Below, piece after piece: positions 57,970 through 64,000 of a stretch of 64,000 bases of DNA. Position 1 is the stretch's first letter, and each line of letters starts with the position of its first letter. The DNA comes from DATJZH01 sp052146815 (GTDB lineage: Bacteria > Actinomycetota > Actinomycetes > Streptosporangiales > Streptosporangiaceae), in contig JBKQMG010000191.1 in assembly GCA_052146815.1 (NCBI GenBank), positions 12,345 to 76,344 of the forward strand, written 5' to 3'. The notes under the pieces were generated by a model. It saw only the letters and a program-made list of their open reading frames with translations. It had not been told where the DNA came from and did not search any database. The translations under genes and the position numbers were made by a program.

Positions 57970-58977
57970 GTGAGCACCCCAAGGTCTCTTGCGCTGCCCC
58001 ACCGCGTTCAGGCGCGCACCATCAAGACTGAGCGCGGCGATTTCGCCGCGCTCGAGGCCAGGCCGGCTCGGGGGGTGTGCGAACGCCGGCCCGCGCTCTT
58101 GCTGCCCGGATACACGGGAAGCAAAGAGGACTTCCTGCCGGTCCTTCAGTCACTGGCCGCGGCGGGACGGCGGGTCTTCGCCATCGACCAGCGCGGCCAG
58201 TACGAAACCAAGGGCAGCACCGATCCGGGCGTCTACCAGCCGGAATGCCTGGCCGACGACGTCCTGGCCCTCGCGGCCAGCGTGGCCGACGGCGAGGCGG
58301 GCGTACATTTGCTCGGCCACTCGCTCGGCGGCCTCATCGCCCGGCAGGCGACGCTCGCCGACCCGTCCGCGGTCTTGTCTTTGACGCTGCTGGGCTCCGG
58401 GCCTGCCAGCATCGGCGGCCTGCGGGCGCAACTCCTGCGCACGACACTGCCGCTGCTCGAGTCCGCCGCCGGCGGCGCGGCGGGAACCGTCCCGGCCACG
58501 CCGGACAGCGACGCACCGCAGCGGCTGATCGAGCAGCTCTGGCATGAGCAGCTTGAGCCGCAGGCCAGGGCCGAGGGCGTGGCGGACGAGATCGTCGCGT
58601 TCCTGCGCGACCGGATGCTGCGCACGTCCGCGGTCGGGCTGATCGCCATGGGCAGGTATCTGCTGACCTGCGCCGATCGCACGGCAGAACTGGCCGCACT
58701 GGCGAACGCCCGGATCCTGGTCCTGTACGGCGAGAACGACGACGCCTGGCGGCCCACCGTCCAGGACCTGATGGCCAGGCGGCTGCGCGCGCAGCGGGTC
58801 TGCATCCCCGGCGCCGCGCATTCCCCCGCGGTCGAGGCCCCGGAAACTACCGCGGCCACGCTGACTGAATTCTGGAACGCCGCCGAACGGGACAGCCGCC
58901 GGCATCGGCCGGTGGCAGCCCGTCATCCCGGCCCGGCCGCCGGCGGAGCCGGGGACGCACCCGCGGGCTCGGGCTGA
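57970..58977 (+). CDS. alpha/beta-fold hydrolase
   Basis: Serine hydrolase of 335 residues. ALLLPGYTGSKEDFLPVLQS is the oxyanion region, FAIDQRGQYETKGS follows, the nucleophile elbow is VHLLGHSLGGLIARQATLAD, the acid lies in LVLYGENDDAWRP, and the His in IPGAAHSPAVEAPE. GTG 57970 has TAGGCT eight bases upstream. The last 30 residues are a Pro/Ala/Gly tail. It follows the helicase gene by 190 bp; the gap holds nothing recognisable. Substrate unknown. Confidence 0.87.
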   Translation: MSTPRSLALPHRVQARTIKTERGDFAALEARPARGVCERRPALLLPGYTGSKEDFLPVLQSLAAAGRRVFAIDQRGQYETKGSTDPGVYQPECLADDVLALAASVADGEAGVHLLGHSLGGLIARQATLADPSAVLSLTLLGSGPASIGGLRAQLLRTTLPLLESAAGGAAGTVPATPDSDAPQRLIEQLWHEQLEPQARAEGVADEIVAFLRDRMLRTSAVGLIAMGRYLLTCADRTAELAALANARILVLYGENDDAWRPTVQDLMARRLRAQRVCIPGAAHSPAVEAPETTAATLTEFWNAAERDSRRHRPVAARHPGPAAGGAGDAPAGSG

Positions 58978-59002
58978 CGGGGCGCCGGGCGGGATCGACA
59001 GC

Positions 59003-59842
59003 CTAGTCGGCCGCCAGGGCATCCCAGGGCCGGCGCGGGCCGCACGCCAGGCGGCCATCCGGGCAGTGCGCGCGGAAATCACACCAGCCGCACCAGGAGC
59101 CGGCCCGGGGCGGGAACACGCTGTCACCCCGCTCGCCGGCGGCATACCGGGCGTCCGCGTCCGCGCATTCGGCCGCGATGTCCTCGGCCCGGCGCAGCTG
59201 GCGGGCCAGCGACTGCTGCGTGTGCTGCCAGGACAGCACCCGGCCGGCGGGCAGGTGATGCAGCTCCACCCGGTTGCAGGGCCGCCGCATTACCCGCTGC
59301 GCGGCCAGCGCGTACAGGGCCAGCGGCAGCGACGCGCGCGCGTCATCCGACGTCAGCAGGTGCCGGCCGGTCTTGTAGTCCACGACCACGAGCTCGCCGG
59401 CGTCGCGCCGTTCGTCGAGCCGGTCGATCCGGCCCGAGACCGCGATCACCTCAGTCCGGGTGGCCACCGTGCGCTCGATGCCCAGCGGTTCAGCGGCAGG
59501 ATCCAGGCCACCCACATAAGTCTCGACCATCGCCCGCGCCCGGCGGCGGTGTGCAGCGGACTGGGCGTCGCCGGCGAAACCGTCTTGCAGCCAGCCGCGC
59601 TCGAGCAGGTCACCGGCGGCTATCACGGTCCGCTCGCGGCGCGGCAGCCGCCACCAGCCTGCCAGCGCGTTGTGCACGCTGGCGCCGACGCTGTTATGGG
59701 CCCACGGCGGCCCCTTTGCGGGCTGCGGCCGGTCCAGGTACGTCATCCGGTACCGGCGCGGGCAGTCCAGCCAGGTACTCAGCCTGGTGGGAGTGCACGC
59801 GTAGAGGCGCCGCGGCATCCCGTCGAACCCGAGCTGCTCCAC
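59003..59842 (-). CDS. RecB-family PD-(D/E)XK nuclease with Fe-S cysteines
   Basis: Nuclease of 279 residues of the PDDEXK_1 (Cas4/AddB-like) type. The active site is GRIDRLDERRDAGELVVVDY followed by KTGR (Asp, Asp-x-Lys). Cys in STWLDCPRRYRM and three in CGWCDFRAHC form the expected iron-sulfur cluster that pins the ends of the domain together. No helicase is fused or adjacent, and there is no CRISPR array, so a Cas4 role is unlikely. It is the common stand-alone actinobacterial form, probably in DNA repair. Confidence 0.88.
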   Translation of the reverse strand: MEQLGFDGMPRRLYACTPTRLSTWLDCPRRYRMTYLDRPQPAKGPPWAHNSVGASVHNALAGWWRLPRRERTVIAAGDLLERGWLQDGFAGDAQSAAHRRRARAMVETYVGGLDPAAEPLGIERTVATRTEVIAVSGRIDRLDERRDAGELVVVDYKTGRHLLTSDDARASLPLALYALAAQRVMRRPCNRVELHHLPAGRVLSWQHTQQSLARQLRRAEDIAAECADADARYAAGERGDSVFPPRAGSWCGWCDFRAHCPDGRLACGPRRPWDALAAD

Positions 59843-59940
59843 CCGTCCATCCTGACCGGCGCGGGCGCCCGCTGGTACCGCCTGGAGCGCCTGCCTCGTG
59901 CGCCTGCTGCTTCGTGCGCCAGCCTTGTGGGCCTGGCGCC

Positions 59941-60570
59941 TTAGTACACCTGCGCGGCGGCGCCTTCGGGGCCGGCCGCCACCCAGGAGTCGAATCGCTT
60001 CTCCGCCACCGCGACGGTGAACTCGTCGCCGTGGCCGGGCAGGATCCTGGTTTCGGCCTGCAGGGTCAGCACCTGCTCGCCGATCGAGCTGAGCTGGCGG
60101 GCGAAATCCGCGAACTCGCCCTCGTGCGGCACCGGCCCCGCCAGGGTCAGGACGTCGCCCGCGAACACGGCGTCGAGGTCCTCGCAGTAAAGGACGACCG
60201 ATCCCGGTGTGTGGCCCGGCGCGTGGATGACCTCCAGTGCGACGTCGGCGACCTCGAAGAGGCCGCCCTCTTCCATCGGGATATCAGGTTCGGTCCCCGC
60301 ATGCTCGGTGGCAGATTGCGCCTCGCTCCAGGGCAGCCGGTCCGCGGGGTGCAGGGCCACCGGCGCCTCGTCGCGGCGGGCCACCTCCACGGCGGCCGCC
60401 ACATGAGACTCGTGCCCGTGGGTGCAGATCACGGCGATGACGTCGCGATCGCCCACCGTGTCCAGCACCGCGCCGGCATCGCGGCCCGCGTCGATGACGA
60501 TCACTTCCTCGTTGTCACCGACGATCCAGGTGTTGACCGCGCCGGACACCTGCTCTATCCGCGCCTGCAT
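59941..60570 (-). CDS. metallo-beta-lactamase fold hydrolase (glyoxalase II-like)
   Basis: Hydrolase-fold protein of 209 residues. The metal motif, usually HxHxDH, reads HGHESH (in VICTHGHESHVAAAVEV), so the Asp that binds the second metal is Ser here. The later His in VIHAPGHTPGSVVLYCEDLD and the Asp in VFAGDVL are kept, as is the last His in ILPGHGDEFTVA. Typical size for YcbL/GloB-like proteins. With one ligand changed it may bind a single metal. It lies between MarC and RecB-type genes on the minus strand. Confidence 0.82.
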   Translation of the reverse strand: MQARIEQVSGAVNTWIVGDNEEVIVIDAGRDAGAVLDTVGDRDVIAVICTHGHESHVAAAVEVARRDEAPVALHPADRLPWSEAQSATEHAGTEPDIPMEEGGLFEVADVALEVIHAPGHTPGSVVLYCEDLDAVFAGDVLTLAGPVPHEGEFADFARQLSSIGEQVLTLQAETRILPGHGDEFTVAVAEKRFDSWVAAGPEGAAAQVY

Positions 60571-60632
60571 CCCGGTCCTGCCTTCCTGCTCGTCGTCCTG
60601 GCCTGCCAGCCCTGGCTGCTCGTCCTGGCCCG

Positions 60633-61256
60633 CTAGCCCTGGTTGACCAGCGCCCGGACAGCGCCCACGATCAGCTGCACGGCGATCGCCGACAGCAGCA
60701 GGCCGGCGATCCTGGTCAGCAGTTCGACCCCGCTGTCCCGCAGGACCCGGTGAATGCCGCCGGAGAACCGCATCGCCAGCCAGAGCGCCGCGACGACTGT
60801 GACAATAGCGGCAGCAAACGCCACCTTGTCACCGACCGAGCTAGCCCGCTGAACGAACAGCATGGTCGCGACGATGGCCCCGGGGCCGGCCAGCAGCGGC
60901 GTCCCGAGTGGCACGAACGCCACGTTGGCCGGGTTCTGCTCGTGCTCGACTGGGTCCGCGGCCTTGCCGGTCAGCAGCTCCAGGGCTACGAGCAGGAGCA
61001 GCAGGCCGCCTGCCGCCTGCAGGGACGGCAGTTCGACGCCGAGATACGACAGGATGGACCGGCCGAAAAGCGCGAAGGCCACGATGACGCCGAACGCGAC
61101 GAGCGCAGCCTGCCAGGCCAGCCGGTTGCGCGCGCGGGCGGGACGGCCTCTGGTCATGCCCAGGAACACCGGCACGATGCCCGGCGGATCGGTGATGACC
61201 AGCAGCGTGATGAAGACTTCCCAGTAGAACTTGACGATGCCGCCGACCGAGCTCAT
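60633..61256 (-). CDS. MarC family membrane protein
   Basis: Integral membrane protein of 207 residues with six helices. VFITLLVITDPPGIVPVFLG near the start and VPLGTPLLAGPGAIVATMLF in the middle are the two repeats of the family's Pro/Gly motif; LLTRIAGLLLSAIAVQLIVG ends it. Function is unsettled (older claims linked it to drug resistance). ATG 61256 overlaps the PHP gene stop codon as ATGA, so both are one operon. Confidence 0.9.
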   Translation of the reverse strand: MSSVGGIVKFYWEVFITLLVITDPPGIVPVFLGMTRGRPARARNRLAWQAALVAFGVIVAFALFGRSILSYLGVELPSLQAAGGLLLLLVALELLTGKAADPVEHEQNPANVAFVPLGTPLLAGPGAIVATMLFVQRASSVGDKVAFAAAIVTVVAALWLAMRFSGGIHRVLRDSGVELLTRIAGLLLSAIAVQLIVGAVRALVNQG

Positions 61257-62101
61257 GACCGCCTCATCGGGGCGGCGCCGGTCGCGGGCGCGATCAGCCG
61301 CTCGTATGCCTGCGCGCCGGCCGTCTCGCAGCCGATCCGGTAGCCGGTCAGCTCCCCGTGATCGTCGCTGCCGCCGCTGGCGACCAGACCGAGGGTGGCG
61401 GCCAGACCGGCGAGGTGTTCCCGCTGTGCCTGCTCCTGATCTGGATGGTTGACTTCAATCCCGGTCAGGCCGGCCGCCGCGAGACCGGCAATCACCTCGT
61501 CTGCGATCGCCCAGGCGCGCTTGCTGCCGCGAGGATGGGCGAGCACCGTGACCCCGCCGGCGGCGCGCACCAGCGCGATCGCCCGGACCGGGTCGAGGGC
61601 GTACCGGGCCACGTGCGCGCGGCCGCCCGGCGCGATCCAGTCCGGACTGAACGCCTCGTCCGGCGAGGAGATCACCCCGGCTGCGGCGAGCGCGCGGGCG
61701 ATGTGCGGCCGGCCCACCACGCCGCCATCGGCGATCTCGCTCACCTGCTCCCAGGTGACCGGGGCACCGAGGCCGCGCAGCCGGTCCACCATCGCCCTGG
61801 CCCGGTTTTCCCGGCTCTCGCGGATCGTCTGCATCTCGGCCGCCAGCTCAGCGTGCCCGGGGTCGAAGAGGTAGGCGAGCATATGGACGCTGTGGCTGTC
61901 CAGGCGGCAGGACAGCTCCATCCCCGGCAGCAGCGTCAGACCGGCCGGCAGGCCCGCTGCGGCCTCCTGGTGGCCCGCCACCGTATCGTGGTCGGTCAGC
62001 GCGATCACATCGAGCCCGGCTTCGCGGGCACGCCGCATGACCTCCGCGGGCGGGAGCGTTCCGTCCGAGGCAGAGCTATGGCAGTGCAGATCAGCGCGCA
62101 C
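61253..62101 (-). CDS. PHP-domain phosphoesterase
   Basis: Metal-dependent phosphoesterase of 282 residues, like actinobacterial/YciV-type nucleases (3',5'-nucleoside bisphosphate phosphatase, RNase AM). The PHP motifs are VRADLHCHSSASDGTLPPAE (HxH), VIALTDHDTVAG, LLPGMELSC, GVTVLAHPRG and GGSDDHG, all intact. Start is taken at GTG 62101 directly before RADLHCH. The same frame stays open far upstream across the NUDIX and Mrp genes, but that extension has no homology. It is divergent from the NUDIX gene. Confidence 0.88.
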   Translation of the reverse strand: MRADLHCHSSASDGTLPPAEVMRRAREAGLDVIALTDHDTVAGHQEAAAGLPAGLTLLPGMELSCRLDSHSVHMLAYLFDPGHAELAAEMQTIRESRENRARAMVDRLRGLGAPVTWEQVSEIADGGVVGRPHIARALAAAGVISSPDEAFSPDWIAPGGRAHVARYALDPVRAIALVRAAGGVTVLAHPRGSKRAWAIADEVIAGLAAAGLTGIEVNHPDQEQAQREHLAGLAATLGLVASGGSDDHGELTGYRIGCETAGAQAYERLIAPATGAAPMRRS

Positions 62102-62209
62102 TCTGGCGACCTTAGCCGGGGCGCCGCGACGGTTCGTGAGCGGCCTGTTCAGTGCGGCTGGCTGTTCAGTGCGGCAGGCTGCTGAGAGCGGCAGGCGCAT
62201 ACTGGGCGC

Positions 62210-62635
62210 GTGGTTCTGCGAGTGCCGTGCGTCGGGGCGGTGATCATCGATGAGGCGGGGCGCCTGCTGCTGATCCAGCGCGGGCACGAGCCCGGAGCGG
62301 GCCTGTGGTCGCTGCCCGGCGGCCGGATTGAGCCAGGGGAAAGCGACGAGCAGGCGGTGGTCCGGGAGATCAGTGAGGAATGCGGGCTGCAGGTGCGATG
62401 CGGCCCGCTGCTCGGAGCTGTCGAGGGGCCCTGGGGCAGTGACGCGATCGTCGACATCAGGGACTACCGGTGTTGTGTCACCGGAGGCGAGCTGCGGGCA
62501 GGCGACGACGCCGCCGGCGCCCGCTGGGTACCGCCCGGCCAGCTGCCGGCCCTTGAGCGCGCCGGTCAGCTCACCAGCGGCCTGGTGGAAGCGCTGCGCT
62601 CCTGGGGAGTCGTGCCCGCGGCTGAGGCCGGCTGA
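62210..62635 (+). CDS. NUDIX hydrolase
   Basis: Nucleoside-diphosphate-X hydrolase of 141 residues. The Nudix box is complete: GGRIEPGESDEQAVVREISE followed by ECGL (GX5EX7REUXEEXGU). The N-terminus VPCVGAVIIDEAGRLLLIQR is the first strand. Start GTG 62210. Stand-alone members clean up damaged or surplus nucleotides; the substrate is not predictable. It lies about 50 bp upstream of the Mrp gene. Confidence 0.9.
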   Translation: MVLRVPCVGAVIIDEAGRLLLIQRGHEPGAGLWSLPGGRIEPGESDEQAVVREISEECGLQVRCGPLLGAVEGPWGSDAIVDIRDYRCCVTGGELRAGDDAAGARWVPPGQLPALERAGQLTSGLVEALRSWGVVPAAEAG

Positions 62636-62679
62636 GGGAGCCGGGAGGCCGCGAGTTCGACGGTTGCTGTCCGCCTTCG

Positions 62680-62685
62680 TAGCAT
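62680..62685 (+). promoter_or_regulatory. putative leaderless -10 box (TAGCAT) of the Mrp gene
   Basis: TAGCAT is followed after seven bases by the ATG at 62693. TTCGAC at 62656 with an 18-base spacer could be the -35. This favours the second of two in-frame ATGs. Confidence 0.4.
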
Positions 62686-62692
62686 GAACGGT

Positions 62693-63877
62693 ATGCCCCT
62701 CGCCCCACCGCCGGGATTCCGCCGGAAAGCACCAGGAGCCGGCGCCGCCGGCCCGCCCAGCGTCGACCAGGTCACCCAGGCGCTCGCGGGGGTGAATGAC
62801 CCAGAAATTCACCGTCCGATTACCGAGCTCGGCATGGTCAAGAACGTCGATGTGAGCGCTGACGGAGCGGTCCGGGTCGACGTGTGGCTGACCGTGTCCG
62901 GGTGCCCGCTGCGCGAGACGATCACCCGCGAGGTCACCGCGGCCGTCAGCAGGCTCCCCGGCGTGACCGGTGTGCGGGTCGAGCTCGACGTGATGAGCGA
63001 GGAACAGCGGCGCGCACTGCAGGGCAAGCTGCGCGGCGGCCAGCCGGAGCGGGAGATCCCCTTCGCCAGCCCGTCTTCGCTGACTAAGGTCTATGCGGTC
63101 GCCAGCGGCAAGGGCGGCGTGGGCAAGTCGTCGGTTACGGTCAACCTGGCCGCCGCATTCGCCGCCGCGGGTCAGAAGGTCGGCCTGCTTGACGCCGACA
63201 TCTACGGCCACTCGGTACCGCGGATGCTGGGCGTGACCGGCAGGCCGACCCAGGTCGAGCAGATGATCATGCCGCCTACCGCGCACGGTGTCAGCGCCAT
63301 CTCCAGCGGCATGCTCAAGAAGGGCAACGAGCCGCTGCCGCTGCGCGGGCCGATCCTGCACCGGCTGCTGCAGCAGTTCCTTGCCGATGTCTACTGGGGC
63401 GACCTGGACGTCCTGCTGATGGACCTGCCGCCAGGCACCGGAGACATCGCGATCTCGGCGGCGCATCTGCTGCCGGGCAGCGAGCTGATCGTGGTCACCA
63501 CGCCGCAGCTGGCGTCCTCGGAGGTGGCCGAGCGAGCCGGCTCGCTGGCCGCGCAGCTGCATCAGCGGGTCGTGGGCGTGATCGAGAACATGTCGTACCT
63601 GCCGTGCCCGCACTGCGCGGAGCGGATAGACGTGTTCGGCGCAGGCGGCGGTCAGGCTGTCGCCGACGCGCTGGGCCGGATCACCGGGGCACCGGTCCCG
63701 GTGCTGGGCGAGGTTCCGATTGACACGCGACTGCGGGAGGCCGGCGACGCCGGTGTCCCGCTGGTCCTGTCCGACCCGGACTCACCCGCCGCGCTGGAGC
63801 TGAGGAAGATCGCCGAAAACCTGGCGAGCCGGTCACGGAGCCTGTCGGGCCGGCCACTCGGCCTTACGCCCGTCTAG
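62693..63877 (+). CDS. Mrp/NBP35-family iron-sulfur cluster carrier ATPase
   Basis: P-loop ATPase of 394 residues that carries and delivers [4Fe-4S] clusters. An N-terminal MIP18-like (DUF59) domain (about 25-95, GVNDPEIHRPITELGMVKNV) is fused to the deviant Walker A ASGKGGVGKSSVTVNLAAAF. LMDLPPGTGDIAISAAHLLP and the cluster-binding YLPCPHC (two Cys) complete it. ATG 62693 is preferred for its TAGCAT box; ATG 62684, nine bases upstream, is the alternative. It runs toward the transposase remnant at the window edge. Confidence 0.92.
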   Translation: MPLAPPPGFRRKAPGAGAAGPPSVDQVTQALAGVNDPEIHRPITELGMVKNVDVSADGAVRVDVWLTVSGCPLRETITREVTAAVSRLPGVTGVRVELDVMSEEQRRALQGKLRGGQPEREIPFASPSSLTKVYAVASGKGGVGKSSVTVNLAAAFAAAGQKVGLLDADIYGHSVPRMLGVTGRPTQVEQMIMPPTAHGVSAISSGMLKKGNEPLPLRGPILHRLLQQFLADVYWGDLDVLLMDLPPGTGDIAISAAHLLPGSELIVVTTPQLASSEVAERAGSLAAQLHQRVVGVIENMSYLPCPHCAERIDVFGAGGGQAVADALGRITGAPVPVLGEVPIDTRLREAGDAGVPLVLSDPDSPAALELRKIAENLASRSRSLSGRPLGLTPV

Positions 63878-63895
63878 ATGACCTATGCGAAGGGT

Positions 63896-64000
63896 TCAGT
63901 GGTCATACGCGACGAGTGAGCGTTTGACGGGCTGGCCGGTGTGGTCGTTGTGCCAGATCGCGGCGGTCAGGGCGAGGATGCGCTGCAGGATTCTGACCAT
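63896..64000 (-). CDS. transposase C-terminus, cut by the window edge
   Basis: The minus strand encodes RILQRILALTAAIWHNDHTG followed by QPVKRSLVAYDH and a stop. This ending is typical of IS982-type (or related IS5-like) transposases in actinomycetes. Only 34 residues are visible; the rest lies to the right. Whether the element is intact cannot be judged. Confidence 0.65.
   Translation of the reverse strand: MVRILQRILALTAAIWHNDHTGQPVKRSLVAYDH

Noticed and set aside
58861..58876. Another operator copy (CTGACTGAATTC)
   Set aside because: Only one half-site matches, and it lies inside the coding region of a hydrolase far from the regulon.
59003..59842. Cas4 nuclease
   Set aside because: The fold and Cys pattern fit stand-alone RecB-type nucleases, and there is no CRISPR array or cas operon.
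61253..63613. A continuous minus-strand frame that would fuse PHP to a 500-residue extension
   Set aside because: The extension is antisense to the NUDIX and Mrp genes and has no homology; the PHP domain starts at 62101.

Overview
The window is high-GC DNA from an actinomycete (Actinomycetota), most likely a filamentous Streptosporangiales-type or related soil genome. Signs of this are the very high third-position GC, frequent GTG starts, several leaderless promoters (TANNNT 6-8 nt before the start codon), a prfB-ftsE-ftsX-smpB-ssrA neighbourhood, Ku, DUF3107/MiaE_2-like/DEAD-box neighbours, and an actinobacterial tmRNA whose tag ends ALAA. The genus cannot be fixed from the sequence alone.

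Layout. 0-7.2 kb: edge of an APC permease, a divergent Lrp regulator/agmatinase pair, a divergent LysR/acyl-CoA synthetase pair, a DUF3068 protein and two small membrane proteins. 7.2-24.0 kb: a self-contained catabolic regulon with a class-III aminotransferase, a spermidine/putrescine-type ABC importer (PotD-B-C, with PotA on the other strand behind a TetR regulator), a PYROXD2-like FAD oxidoreductase overlapping an ADP-forming acyl-CoA synthetase, a cupin, a DAO-type FAD oxidase, an acyl-CoA dehydrogenase, a PLP ammonia-lyase-like enzyme and a Rieske oxygenase. Five copies of one palindrome (GACTGAA-N2-TTCAGTC, two of them degenerate) lie in front of its transcription units, and the TetR gene lies inside. 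I read this as a coordinately repressed pathway for importing and dismantling an N-methylated or cationic amine. The substrate is not known and I find no described system that matches; it is the best candidate here for a new system.

24.1-30.7 kb: tmRNA and its terminator, a penicillin-binding protein whose catalytic Ser and Lys are replaced, smpB, ftsX, ftsE, a small Cys-rich membrane protein, and a prfB whose stop-codon-reading SPF tripeptide reads SKY. 30.8-43.3 kb: amino-acid and ketone-body metabolism (threonine dehydratase-like enzyme, large NAD-glutamate dehydrogenase, tryptophan dioxygenase, acetoacetyl-CoA synthetase, P5C dehydrogenase, a HAD protein that seems to start at ATT). 43.3-50.4 kb: accessory and decaying genes (Vsr-type endonuclease, a DUF222/HNH remnant, a VapBC pair, an SDR, an Rv0909-like small protein, a broken NagB-II-like SIS gene beside an intact nagA). 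50.4-53.9 kb: a hydrolase, Ku, a second TetR and DUF3107. 53.94-54.86 kb: an internally deleted IS4-type element with terminal repeats and a 10-bp target duplication. 54.9-64.0 kb: MiaE_2-like protein, DEAD-box helicase, hydrolase, RecB-type nuclease, metallo-beta-lactamase fold protein, MarC, PHP phosphoesterase, NUDIX, Mrp, and at the right edge the C-terminus of another transposase.
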